DNA from: Methylomonas methanica
GTDB taxonomy: Bacteria; Pseudomonadota; Gammaproteobacteria; Methylococcales; Methylomonadaceae
Direction: 5' to 3'
DNA length: 64,000 nt
Assembly (NCBI GenBank): GCA_001644045.1
Contig: LUUF01000099.1
Coordinates: forward strand, 48,883 to 112,882
This document shows positions 55,792 through 64,000 of this stretch, in pieces. Each line of letters begins with the position of its first letter. The first letter of the stretch is position 1. A program made the position numbers and the translations under genes. A model generated the notes under the pieces. The model saw nothing but the letters and a program-made list of their open reading frames with translations, searched no databases and was not told the DNA's origin.

Positions 55792-55821
55792 ACCGCTATT
55801 CGCAAACAGACAGAGTACGAC

Positions 55822-56703
55822 ATGACCCTCACTCAGCAACAAGCTAGACATGCATCAGTGAGCTCGGCGATTCCGGCGTGTGCCGGAATCGGACTCCGCT
55901 CGCAGCACCACCGGGATGCGTTAGTCAATCCCGTCCGGACTGGATGGCTGGAAGTACATAGCGAAAATTATTTCGGCCAGGGCGGTATCCCGTTACGCGA
56001 CCTGGAAGCTATCAGAGCCGATTATCCGCTTAGTTTGCATGGTGTCGGCATGTCGCTGGGTTCCACCGATGAACTGGATCGGCAACACTTACGCCAATTG
56101 CAGGATTTAATTCAACGCATCGAACCGGGATTGGTTTCCGAGCATTTGAGTTGGAGTTCCTTTGGCGGCCGGTATTTGAACGATCTGCTGCCCATGCCTT
56201 ATACCGACGAAACGCTGACCCATTTAGCTACGCGAATTTCGCTGGTACAAGATTATTTGGGCAGACAGATATTGATCGAAAACCCGTCCAGCTATCTCGA
56301 ATACGGCTTTTCCAGTTATTCGGAAAGCGAATTTCTCAACGCACTCGCGCAGCGTTCCGGCTGCGGCATTTTGCTGGACGTGAATAATGTCTATGTCTCC
56401 TGCGTCAACCACGGCTGGAATGCGCTGGACTACTTATACGAAATAGCCGCAGATAAAGTCGGCGAAATTCATTTGGCGGGGCATACCGTCAAAAAAGTAG
56501 GCGAGCAAACCATGCTGATCGATACCCATAATGCACCGGTCAGCGACGCGGTCTGGCAACTGTATCAAGCCGCTATTCAACACCTGGGCAGCCGCCCGAC
56601 GTTGATCGAATGGGATGCCGATTTACCCGCCTGGCAGGTGTTAGTGGCGGAAGCCGCAACAGCCGATACCTATCTGGAGCAAGCTTATGCTCAAGCTGCA
56701 TGA
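55822..56703 (+). CDS. bufB: DUF692 multinuclear iron oxidase (MNIO), bufferin maturation
   Basis: The 293-residue TIM-barrel protein has the MNIO ligand set: His73 (LHGVGMSL), His108 (SEHLSW), Glu153 (IENPSSY), Asp186 (LLDVNN), His217 and His221 (EIHLAGH), Asp234 and His236 (DTHN) and Glu263 (EWD). MNIOs are mixed-valent iron enzymes that modify cysteines in peptides, as in methanobactin and bufferin synthesis. The gene overlaps the DUF2063 gene by 17 bp, so the two proteins are likely a heterodimer. The DUF2282 peptide two genes upstream is the expected substrate. Confidence 0.93.
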   Translation: MTLTQQQARHASVSSAIPACAGIGLRSQHHRDALVNPVRTGWLEVHSENYFGQGGIPLRDLEAIRADYPLSLHGVGMSLGSTDELDRQHLRQLQDLIQRIEPGLVSEHLSWSSFGGRYLNDLLPMPYTDETLTHLATRISLVQDYLGRQILIENPSSYLEYGFSSYSESEFLNALAQRSGCGILLDVNNVYVSCVNHGWNALDYLYEIAADKVGEIHLAGHTVKKVGEQTMLIDTHNAPVSDAVWQLYQAAIQHLGSRPTLIEWDADLPAWQVLVAEAATADTYLEQAYAQAA

Positions 56704-57457
56704 TCTGCAACGGGATTTTTCCCGCTTTGTTTGCCAAGAAACCCAACAGTTGCCGCTGGACATCAAGGCTAATGGCTTGAGTGTCGAGCAACGTTTAAGC
56801 ATCTACCGGAACAATACCCGACTGGGCTTAACCTCGGCATTGCGCGACACGTATCCGGTGGTGAACTGCTTGGTCGGCGAAGCGTTTTTTGATCGGCTCG
56901 CGGCCGACTATATCAAATGCTATCCGCTGCAAGCGGCCAGCTTGCTGACATACGGCGGGTATTTCGCAGAGCTGATAGCCCGGTTTGAGGCGGCGCAAGG
57001 CTTGCCCTATTTAGCCGATATCGCCGAGCTGGAGTGGCTTTGGCACGAAGCCTATCATGCTGCCGATGCACCGCCTTTGCCGCTGTCCGAGCTTGCCGAA
57101 ATCGATCCAGGTCGATACGCGAAATTGGCATTCAAGCTGCATCCCAGCGCACGCTTCATGGCTTCTGAATTCCCAATAGAACAGATATGGGCAAGCAACC
57201 AGCCTGAATATCAAGGGCAGGAATGCATCGATTTAGATGCAGGTGGCTGTCGTTTATTGCTTTACCGGCCGCAGTGGCAAGTCGAAATCCATTGTCTGGC
57301 GGTAGCCGAATATCAATTTTTAACGTTATTGGGATCCGGGCAGGCACTCAATCAAGCGGTCGAAACCGTGCTGTCGGATCACCCCGAGTTAAATATCCCA
57401 CTCCTTTTGCAACAGTGGTTGCGCAAAGGCTTATTGACCGATTTTTATCTGGTTTGA
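56687..57457 (+). CDS. bufC: DUF2063 protein, MNIO partner
   Basis: The 256 residues start LHDLQRDFSRFVCQETQQL and continue NGLSVEQRLSIYRNNTRLGL, the DUF2063 pattern; VVNCLVGEAFFDRLAADYIK follows. Although named a putative DNA-binding domain, this family pairs with DUF692 enzymes and presents the precursor peptide. The 17-bp overlap with bufB supports complex formation. Confidence 0.92.
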   Translation: MLKLHDLQRDFSRFVCQETQQLPLDIKANGLSVEQRLSIYRNNTRLGLTSALRDTYPVVNCLVGEAFFDRLAADYIKCYPLQAASLLTYGGYFAELIARFEAAQGLPYLADIAELEWLWHEAYHAADAPPLPLSELAEIDPGRYAKLAFKLHPSARFMASEFPIEQIWASNQPEYQGQECIDLDAGGCRLLLYRPQWQVEIHCLAVAEYQFLTLLGSGQALNQAVETVLSDHPELNIPLLLQQWLRKGLLTDFYLV

Positions 57458-57467
57458 TGTTACGAAT

Positions 57468-57989
57468 ATGAACACACAAAAAATCTGCAAATTAATAATG
57501 CCTTTTTATCAAGCGAAAGGCCGGAGTTATCGATTCGCAATCCTGCTGGATAAGCTGGCGCCGTCAGGCAACTTAATCCTGCGTTGCTGGGTAGCCTATG
57601 CGTTCTTGGTGTCGGGTTTACTGAAATTACAGAACTGGGACAGCACCTTGTACCTGTTCGAAAACGAATACGCCGTACCGCTATTGCCGGCAGAATTTGC
57701 CGCGATGCTGGGCACGGCGGTTGAACTGGCCGGCCCGCTGTTGTTGGCAAGCGGTCTGTTTGGGCGCGGTGCGGCTGCGCTACTGTTTCTATTCAATATT
57801 GTCGCGGTTATTTCCTACCCTGATTTGGGAGCCGCCGGTATTGAACAACATAAAGAGTGGGGCATCATGCTACTGGTCTGTAGCTTGCAGGGACCGGGCA
57901 AGCTATCGCTCGATGCATGGATAAAACGATGCCTTTTTCTGCCGGAAATCGACGGCGCAGCGATAGCCGGCAATCGGGAGAACAGATGA
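57468..57989 (+). CDS. DoxX family membrane protein
   Basis: The 173-residue protein has four membrane helices and DoxX features: ILRCWVAYAFLVSGLLKLQN, PLLPAEFAAMLGTAVELAGP and AALLFLFNIVAVISYPDLGA. DoxX proteins are common third partners in DUF692/DUF2063 loci and may carry electrons from the membrane. It follows bufC after 10 bp and overlaps the SDR gene by ATGA. Confidence 0.9.
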   Translation: MNTQKICKLIMPFYQAKGRSYRFAILLDKLAPSGNLILRCWVAYAFLVSGLLKLQNWDSTLYLFENEYAVPLLPAEFAAMLGTAVELAGPLLLASGLFGRGAAALLFLFNIVAVISYPDLGAAGIEQHKEWGIMLLVCSLQGPGKLSLDAWIKRCLFLPEIDGAAIAGNRENR

Positions 57990-58711
57990 ATACTGCAACT
58001 GCCGCGCAGCCGCTGCAAGGCCGAACAGCCTTGGTCGTTCAAGCCAATGCCGGCATCGGTGCCGCAGTCGCGGAAGCATTCGCTGCGGCCGGCGCCAGGG
58101 TGATGATTAACTATCTGCATGAAAATGCGGGAGCCGACCAGGTTGCGCAACGTATTCGCATCAAACAAGGACAAACCATGATATTTCAGGCCGATATCAG
58201 CCAGGAAAGTCAGGTGAAAAGCATGTTTGATGTCTTGGTCGCTTATTGGGGCGGCCTGGATATATTGGTCACTAATGCCCATCTGGAAATCGACAACTCG
58301 GCGCTGGATATAAATCGGAAGCCATCGCAGACCGTCCTTACTCAAAATCTGGTCGGGCACTTTCTGTGCGTTCGGCAGGCCATGCATGAATTTTCCAGAC
58401 AAGGCTGCCAGTCTGCATTGCCGAATTCGGCAGGCAACATCATTTGCGTGTCCTCTTTGCGGAATGGTTTAAGTCAAGAGGGGCAGATCAATTACACAGT
58501 CTGCAAACCCAGCATGAGCAGTTTGCTCCAGGACTTCGCTGCAGCGCTTGGTCAAGCCAATACCAATATTGATCTCGCTTCTGCGGACGTTCCCTCCCTT
58601 GCTGAATATTGGGGCACCAATCAAGAGGATATTGCAAATGCGGCTGTCGGCTTGGCTGCGGCTGCTTATGCCGATCCAATTTCGAATAACCTTAAGATCG
58701 GAGGATCATAG
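57986..58711 (+). CDS. Atypical short-chain dehydrogenase/reductase
   Basis: The 241 residues begin [20 protein letters not shown], where the usual TGxxxGIG reads QANAGIG. NTH in the family NAG position is altered (TNAHLE), while the catalytic Ser (CVSSL) and Tyr-x3-Lys (YTVCK) remain. The C terminus is short (NNLKIGGS) and lacks the usual DGG loop. It may bind nucleotide weakly or act on an unusual substrate. Start and GGGAG site are clear, with a 4-bp overlap to the DoxX gene. Confidence 0.85.
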   Translation: MNTATAAQPLQGRTALVVQANAGIGAAVAEAFAAAGARVMINYLHENAGADQVAQRIRIKQGQTMIFQADISQESQVKSMFDVLVAYWGGLDILVTNAHLEIDNSALDINRKPSQTVLTQNLVGHFLCVRQAMHEFSRQGCQSALPNSAGNIICVSSLRNGLSQEGQINYTVCKPSMSSLLQDFAAALGQANTNIDLASADVPSLAEYWGTNQEDIANAAVGLAAAAYADPISNNLKIGGS

Positions 58712-58713
58712 GA

Positions 58714-59646
58714 ATGAAAACCTATAAACCCCAAGCCATCCCCGCGTCGGAAATCACGCCGCAAGCCTTGTTTAATGCGCGGCGAAAATTTATGCAAATG
58801 GCGGGCGGCGTATCGCTGGCGGCCATTTGGCCGCAGGCACTATGGGCGGCTGACAAATTGGCCGAGGTTAAAAAATCCGCTTACAGTTCAGCGGAAGAGC
58901 TAACGCCACTCAAGGATGTTAGCCGTTACAACAACTTTTATGAGTTTGGCACCAGCAAGGATGAGCCCGCGATCAACGTCGGCAGCTTAAGAACCCGACC
59001 ATGGACCGTCACAATCGAAGGCGAAGTTAAAAAGCCCAAAGTTTTTGATATTGATGACTTGTTGAAAATGGCGCCGTTGGAAGAGCGAGTTTATCGCCTG
59101 CGCTGTGTGGAAGCCTGGTCGATGGTGGTGCCGTGGGTCGGTTATTCGCTGGCGGAATTGATCAAGCGGGTGGAACCAACCGGCAATGCCAAGTTTGTCG
59201 AATTTGTCAGCCTACACGATCCGGAACAGATGCCGGGACAAAAAGCCGCGGTGCTGGAATGGCCCTACCGCGAAGGTTTGCGGCTGGATGAGGCCATGCA
59301 CCCCTTGACGCTGTTGACATTAGGCCTGTACGGAGAAGTGTTGCCCAATCAAAACGGCGCGCCGGTCAGGATAGTGACGCCATGGAAATACGGTTTTAAA
59401 AGCGCCAAATCCATCGTCAAAATCCGTTTTGTCGAACAACAACCCGTGACCAGTTGGATGAAAGCCGGGCCCGGCGAATACGGCTTTTATGCCAACGTCA
59501 ATCCCGAAGTCGATCATCCGCGCTGGAGCCAGGCCAAGGAACGGCGCATCGGCGAGTTTTTGAAACGCAAAACCCTGATGTTCAACGGCTACGCCGACGA
59601 GGTGGCGGCGCTCTATACCGGCATGGATTTGAAGCGGAATTTTTAA
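58714..59646 (+). CDS. msrP: Protein-methionine-sulfoxide reductase catalytic subunit MsrP
   Basis: The 310-residue periplasmic molybdoenzyme repairs oxidised methionine in envelope proteins. A twin-arginine signal ([11 protein letters not shown], Arg23-Arg24) is present, and the molybdenum ligand is Cys131 in [29 protein letters not shown] and [20 protein letters not shown] are standard. It starts 2 bp after the SDR gene and is followed by msrQ after 3 bp, so it is in the same operon as the bufferin genes. Confidence 0.96.
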   Translation: MKTYKPQAIPASEITPQALFNARRKFMQMAGGVSLAAIWPQALWAADKLAEVKKSAYSSAEELTPLKDVSRYNNFYEFGTSKDEPAINVGSLRTRPWTVTIEGEVKKPKVFDIDDLLKMAPLEERVYRLRCVEAWSMVVPWVGYSLAELIKRVEPTGNAKFVEFVSLHDPEQMPGQKAAVLEWPYREGLRLDEAMHPLTLLTLGLYGEVLPNQNGAPVRIVTPWKYGFKSAKSIVKIRFVEQQPVTSWMKAGPGEYGFYANVNPEVDHPRWSQAKERRIGEFLKRKTLMFNGYADEVAALYTGMDLKRNF

Positions 59647-59649
59647 ACC

Positions 59650-60300
59650 ATGACGATTAAAAATCTCGACAACCGCGTCCTGGGCTGGGTGAAAGCTGCC
59701 GTATTTCTGATCGCTTTGCTGCCACTCGCCAAATTAGCCGCCGCCGCTTATGCGGATGATTTGGGCGCCAATCCCATTGAAAAAATTACCCACGTCACCG
59801 GTTACTGGGCTTTGACCTTTTTGTTGATTACTTTGGCGGTCACGCCGCTACGGCGTCTGTCGGGCTGGTTATGGCTGATGCGTTTGCGGCGCATGCTGGG
59901 CTTGTTTGCATTTTTTTATGCCGTGTTGCACTTTTCAACCTACTTGGTCTTGGACCAGTTTTTCGATTGGGACGCGATTGACAAGGACATCGTCAAGCGG
60001 CCTTATATCACCATCGGTTTTAGCGCGTTTATTTTGCTGATTCCTCTGGCATTGACCTCAAATGACGCCATGATCCAGCGCCTGGGCGGCAAACGCTGGC
60101 GGGCCTTGCATAGCTTGATCTATCCCTGCGCCATTGCCGGCGTAGTGCATTTTTGCTGGTTGGTTAAGAAGGATCTTACCAGACCCTTTATGTTTGCCGC
60201 TTTACTGGGCTTATTGCTGGGACTACGTATGGCTTACCGATTTATAAATAGCCGCAAACGGAAACAGGCTGTGCATGAGATTAAGCAAAAGACCGCTTAA
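59650..60300 (+). CDS. msrQ: MsrQ heme-binding membrane subunit
   Basis: The 216-residue protein has six helices and the ferric-reductase-like domain: ITHVTGYWALTFLLITLAVT with His in helix 2, RRMLGLFAFFYAVLHFSTYL and WRALHSLIYPCAIAGVVHF with heme ligands. MsrQ passes electrons from the quinone pool to MsrP. It ends the operon. No strong terminator is evident downstream. Confidence 0.95.
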   Translation: MTIKNLDNRVLGWVKAAVFLIALLPLAKLAAAAYADDLGANPIEKITHVTGYWALTFLLITLAVTPLRRLSGWLWLMRLRRMLGLFAFFYAVLHFSTYLVLDQFFDWDAIDKDIVKRPYITIGFSAFILLIPLALTSNDAMIQRLGGKRWRALHSLIYPCAIAGVVHFCWLVKKDLTRPFMFAALLGLLLGLRMAYRFINSRKRKQAVHEIKQKTA

Positions 60301-60386
60301 CATCAGCGCGAAGCGTAAAAATCCTTCTCTTGCTGGAGAGGGAGCAATCAACACGCAAAAACCTGCAGCTTGGTATTGATGCAAGC

Positions 60387-61007
60387 TCACGGCGCACAAC
60401 TAACCACCAGTTCATCGCTGTATTGACCCACTTCAATATCTTTTACGACATAAACCGCTGTATAACGGCGCAGCTCAGGCTTACCGGCAACCAATAGCGG
60501 ACGGTTATCGACATAGCGAGTTTGGGTGTCGCGGGCGAGAAACACAAATTCGCTTTCGTTCTCCCGCTGAGAATGGATATTGATACCGTCGCTTTTGAAT
60601 TTTTGAAAACTCAACACCACATTACCGCCGGTCTGATCGGCAGCCTTCAGCACCGGTTTGGCGTCGGTTAAATCCGTATTGATTTCCGCACCAACGATGC
60701 CCAGCAGGCTACCCAGTGCCTCCGTATAACCGGGATGGGCCTTGATGCGCCGCGCCAATGCCCTTACCTTATTTTCGAACTGGCCGCGATAAGCCTGCTT
60801 GTCGGCTGTCGCATGATGCGCGGCCGCAGCGGCGATATTGGCGGCCGATACCTTGCCATGCAGTTCTTGGTTCTCGGCATTGCAAGCGGCAATGTCCTCG
60901 TCGGATAAACCCAGCTGGGTTTTCAACGCAGCAAGATTGACGATAAACCGGTCATGCCATATCAATAACTCACCATCGGGGCGCGGAAAATAATCTGATT
61001 TAGCCAT
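60387..61007 (-). CDS. Hypothetical protein (206 residues)
   Basis: The product begins MAKSDYFPRPDGELLIWHDR and has a helical central part (HATADKQAYRGQFENKVRAL; KAHPGYTEALGSLLGIVGAE) and a C-terminal beta-rich part (VFLARDTQTRYVDNRPLLVA). GGAG lies before the chosen ATG; a longer upstream frame is rejected. I know similar hypothetical proteins in other bacteria but no function. It converges on msrQ. Confidence 0.75.
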   Translation of the reverse strand: MAKSDYFPRPDGELLIWHDRFIVNLAALKTQLGLSDEDIAACNAENQELHGKVSAANIAAAAAHHATADKQAYRGQFENKVRALARRIKAHPGYTEALGSLLGIVGAEINTDLTDAKPVLKAADQTGGNVVLSFQKFKSDGINIHSQRENESEFVFLARDTQTRYVDNRPLLVAGKPELRRYTAVYVVKDIEVGQYSDELVVSCAP

Positions 61008-61055
61008 CAGTGTGCTCCTTATAAATAAACGATAAGCAAGCCAGGCAACGGTCAA

Positions 61056-61613
61056 CAGGCCGAATTGCCGGCATAAGTATTGGATTAAATCGAAGGGAAT
61101 GACTAGCGTTAAAACTATGTCGCAAAAGAGTATAGATGGGCCGTCAACTTACACAAGTGCGGCTAACTGTCGCGCGTTTGGATATTAAAACCGGCCGAGG
61201 GCGTAGCCACAGGCTTTAAGCTAACTTCCAAAGCATCCGTGCGGGTTGCCGGCCATCGCGAAGGCATTCCAAATAGTCCCGGCGGCATATAAAAATCCCC
61301 GGAAGGCATATCCCAATGTCCGGAATGCACCTTCGCAAACCGGAGAGACGCCCCCACCGGGCTGGAAGGTGCAGCTACAAGGTCCGAAGGCACCGCCGGG
61401 CTTACTGGGGATGCCGCCGAGAGTTTTTTATGCACCGCAGGCTTGGGTTTATATGCGGTCGCGGCCAATGGAAATTCATCCAAATGATTTATAGGCCAAT
61501 GCAAACCTAGAGCGCTTGGATAGATGGTACAGTTAACATGCTGCAAATTATCAATTTTTCAACAAGCAGCAATATATACAACGACCACTAAGTTTTAATA
61601 AATGTCTAATTGG
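61056..61613. other. Low-confidence region left of the IS21 element
   Basis: Overlapping frames on both strands are seen at about 61163-61546. The leftward one encodes a repeat-like stretch (MPSGDFYMPPGLFGMPSRWP) but lacks a convincing ribosome binding site, so I do not call it a gene. Nothing else is recognised. Confidence 0.5.
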
Positions 61614-61829
61614 TTACCGTTTAGACATTCTCCATGATTTCCCTTCCGGCTCGATCAAGCCCTCTTGTTTCAAGGCCTGCAGCAAATTCTTTACTTTATT
61701 ATCTTTTTGGGTAGCATCCAAAACTTCGGATAGTTTATCTAGAAGCAGTCGATTAATGTCTACATGTGCAAAACTTTCCAGGTTCCTGGGGAAAAGAGCG
61801 TTGAAAAGTTTCCACCCCAGGTTGTTCAA
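61614..61829 (-). pseudogene. C-terminal fragment of a gene cut by the IS21 element
   Basis: The leftward open frame encodes about 66 residues (LESFAHVDINRLLLDKLSEV, VKNLLQALKQEGLIEPEGKS) that look like a winged-helix C terminus. It begins at the IS border with no ribosome binding site of its own. The rest of the gene should lie beyond the other end of the element, outside the window. Family unknown. Confidence 0.5.
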
Positions 61830-63000
61830 TAACCGGCTTTTTGCCGGAGAAACCTGGAGTGATAAAAATGGAAGTCATAACCGAAATCAGGCGATTGCAT
61901 TTTGTTGAGAATGTCACCGTCAGCGCCCTTGCGAAAATATTCAAGCTGTCCCGTCCCACTATTCGTAAACACCTCAAGACGGTCGAAGCGCCGGTTTATC
62001 CGATCCGAAAGGATCAACCTCACCCGAAGTTAGGCGACTATCTCAAGCTGCTAGATGACTGGCTGGCAAAAGACGCTTGCTTGCCCCGCAAGCAAAGACG
62101 CACCGCCCAACGGCTATTCGAGTGTTTGCAGATTGAAGGTTATATCGGTGGGTACACGGCGGTGCAGCGTCGTGTCAAAGACTGGAAGCTAAATCACTCT
62201 GGCAAACCTATCGTCAAACAGGCTTTCGTCCCGTTAGCCTTTCCACCCGGCGAAACGTGCCAGTTTGACTGGAGTCATGAAACAGCGGTGCTGGGCGGCG
62301 TGGAACAAATCGTCAAGATGGCGCATTTCCGTTTGACCTACAGTCGGCAGACGTTTGTCATTGCTTATCCACGTGAGACCCAGGAGATGGTGCTGGATGC
62401 ACATAATCAAGCGTTTGCGTTCTTCGGCGGCGTACCCAAACGCATGGTCTATGACAATCTGAAAACCGTGGTGGACGCGATCTTTGTCGGCAAGGAGCGG
62501 CGCTTTAATCGCCGTTTCCTAACCTTAGCCAATCACTATTTGTTTGAGCCTATAGCCTGTACGCCCGAAGCGGGCTGGGAGAAAGGCCAGGTCGAAAATC
62601 AGGTCGGCAATATTCGCGAATGGTTATTCACGCCTCTGCCGCATTGTGCCAACTTTACCGAGCTGAATGCTTTGTTGGCAAGACGTTGCCATGAACTGGC
62701 GGCACGACCGCATCCCGAACAGACCAGCCGCACGGCGGCGGAATACTTCGCGGAAGAGCGGCCAGCGCTACTGCCCATCAAGGCGCCATTCGAGGGTTAT
62801 GTGGAATCGATGCGCCGAGTATCCAGCCAGTGCCTGATCTGTATTGATCGCAATCGGTATAGTGTTCCGGCCGCCTGGGCCGATCGCGTGGTATCGGTAC
62901 GACTCACGGCTCATCGCATTAGTATGGTGGCGAATGGTAAAGTGCTTGCCGAGCATGAACGCCGCTTTGGGCGAGATCAGTTAATCTGTGATCCCTGGCA

Positions 63001-63017
63001 TTTATGCCCTGTGGGTA
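63001..63017 (-). repeat. 17-bp micro-insertion 1 (inverted orientation)
   Basis: On the reverse strand the insert reads TACCCACAGGGCATAAA. Removal restores CCCTGGCATTATCTG (Trp-His-Tyr-Leu) of IstA. It differs from copies 2 and 3 at two positions. The exact phase is ambiguous by a base or so. Confidence 0.85.
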
Positions 63018-63166
63018 TTATCTGCCGGTACTGGAGAAAAAACCCGGTGCACTGCGCCATGGCGCGCCGTTTGTGACTTGGGATTTGCCGGTATCCATCA
63101 AAGTGGTACGTGATCGTATCCTCAAACAAGACAAGGGCGATAGAGCTTTTATCGATCTGCTGTTAA

Positions 63167-63183
63167 TACCCACAGGGCACAAG
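63167..63183 (+). repeat. 17-bp micro-insertion 2
   Basis: The insert TACCCACAGGGCACAAG lies in istA between the Leu codons of FIDLLL and ARDLGD. Removal restores the IstA frame. It is identical to copy 3. Confidence 0.85.
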
Positions 63184-63408
63184 TGGCGAGAGACCTGGGG
63201 GACACCGGTCTGGACACGCTGGACGTGGCCTGTGATCTGACTTTACAAACCGGCGTGATTAGCGCGGCCATCGTACTCAATGAAATGCGACGCCTAACGG
63301 AAGCTGCTCAGCCAAAACCGTTGACGAATACACCGGCATCGACACCCACACTCACGCTCGAACCCGTCGCCGATTGCAGTCGCTACGACGCCTTACGGAG
63401 CGCACGCC

Positions 63409-64000
63409 ATGTCCATTGATCGCGCTGCGCAACTGAAAACCCTGCATCTGTTCGGTATGGCCGCTGCTTGGGGCGAATACCCACAGGGCACAAGTGGCAA
63501 GCCGAATACGGGCTTCAGCAAAAACCCGTTATGCCGGAAGTCTGGTTGGATCGCTTGATTGCCACGGAACTAGCGGATCGCCAGGCACGCAGTTTAAATT
63601 ATCAACTCAAAGCGGCACGCATTCCCATCCATCGCGACTTGATGAATTTTGACTGGGCAGAAACGCCGTTGCCCAAAGCCAGAATCGACCAGCTGGCGAC
63701 CGCTGGCTTCATGGATCAAGCCTACAACCTCATTTTAGTCGGCGGTACTGGCACCGGTAAAACCCATCTGGCGACAGCCTTGGGCGTGGCGGCCATTCAT
63801 CAAGGCAAACGGATACGCTTCTACAACGCCGTCGATCTCGTCAATCAATTGGATAAAGAAAAGCAGCAGGGCAAAGCCGGTAATCTCGCAAAGCAACTGA
63901 CCACCATGGATGCTGTCATCCTGGATGAACTGGGTTATCTATCCTTTCCCACATCCGGCGGCGCTTTGCTATTCCACCTGATCAGTGATCCCCACCACCA
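63409..64000 (+). pseudogene. istB: IstB ATPase (IS21 family), interrupted and running off the right edge
   Basis: The first 23 codons (MSIDRAAQLKTLHLFGMAAA then WGE) are followed by a 17-bp insertion; the frame then continues WQAEYGLQQKPVMPEVWLDR. The AAA+ Walker A is GGTGTGKTHLA and Walker B is AVILDELGYL. IstB drives target choice and stimulates IstA. The last bases before the window edge (FHLISDPHH) no longer match the usual FHLISKLYE, which suggests another lesion or a junction there. The start overlaps the IstA stop by 11 bp. Confidence 0.87.
63478..63494 (+). repeat. 17-bp micro-insertion 3
   Basis: The insert TACCCACAGGGCACAAG lies in istB between the Glu and Trp codons of WGE-WQAEYG and shifts the frame. 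It is identical to copy 2 and preceded by AA and followed by TGGC like it. Confidence 0.85.

Larger units (their letters stand above)
61868..63419 (+). pseudogene. istA: IstA transposase (IS21 family), interrupted by two 17-bp insertions
   Basis: Residues 1-60 form a helix-turn-helix (VTVSALAKIFKLSRPTIRKH). The DDE catalytic residues are in CQFDWSHE, VYDNLKTVV and EKGQVENQV. The frame is lost at 63001 after CDPWH and regained after YLPVLEKKPGALRHG, then lost again at 63167 after FIDLLL and regained at ARDLGDTGLDTLDVACDL. Removing 17 bp at each site gives a 505-residue protein, normal for IstA. The start is preceded by GGAG 12 bases upstream. The stop overlaps istB. Confidence 0.9.
61823..64000 (+). 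mobile_element. IS21-family insertion sequence, right end outside window
   Basis: The left end appears to begin at TGTTCAATAACC with a small hairpin CCGGC-TTTTT-GCCGG just inside. The element carries istA and istB in the usual overlapping order. Both genes hold 17-bp insertions that break the frames, so the copy is inactive unless complemented. The right end is not reached, so boundaries are partial. Confidence 0.85.

Noticed and set aside
63001..63494. Programmed frameshifting as explanation of the broken istA frame
   Set aside because: The frame breaks coincide with added 17-bp sequence that is repeated, not with a slippery site; a third break is in istB.

Overview
The window looks like chromosome of a gammaproteobacterium, most plausibly a methanotroph of the Methylococcales (Methylomonas-like). 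This placement is inferred from gene content and order, not from a marker gene. The block gshB-tonB-yqgE-ruvX-pyrR-pyrB-pyrC' has the same order as in Pseudomonas and relatives. A NifX protein, a membrane pyrophosphatase, DUF2956 and abundant GATGCGGT-type REP palindromes also fit.

Left part (1-22 kb): a MASE1-CHASE sensor runs off the left edge, followed by a DUF58/MoxR pair, a LOG-type phosphoribohydrolase and a pyrimidine operon whose dihydroorotase-like subunit has lost its metal ligands. Next come the ruvX-yqgE-tonB-gshB block, the divergent rpmB-rpmG pair, a double cyclic-nucleotide-binding/rhodanese protein, a DegQ-type protease converging on Rep helicase, a decayed short-chain dehydrogenase, small membrane proteins, a PAS-GAF-GGDEF cyclase and a nitroreductase.

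Middle part (22-36 kb): ileS-lspA; then an NAD salvage operon (nicotinamidase, pncB, nadE, nadM-Nudix) divergent from its likely repressor gene nrtR across a palindromic operator; then the proton-pumping pyrophosphatase hppA. From 34 to 50 kb lies an accessory stretch of small or poorly known genes: a Mrr-like nuclease with a zinc finger, a papain-like cysteine peptidase, NifX, a J-domain protein, PEBP, DUF1993 and TerB proteins, and a LysR-associated redox cluster (AhpD-like, FMN-binding, glutathione transferase) preceded by a perfect 10+10 bp palindrome.

Right part (50-64 kb): a RAYT (REP-associated transposase) gene lies between inverted REP hairpins. A sigma54 activator gene then faces a good -24/-12 promoter that drives an eight-gene operon: a DUF2282 cysteine peptide precursor, a secreted beta-propeller, DUF692 (MNIO) oxidase, DUF2063 partner, DoxX, an atypical SDR, MsrP and MsrQ. 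This is a bufferin-type modified-peptide locus joined to periplasmic methionine repair and apparently under sigma54 control. The window ends in an IS21-family element. Its istA and istB genes are each broken by 17-bp insertions, three in all and in both orientations. The inserted sequences are nearly identical, and removing exactly 17 nt restores each reading frame. These micro-insertions are the most unusual feature seen.
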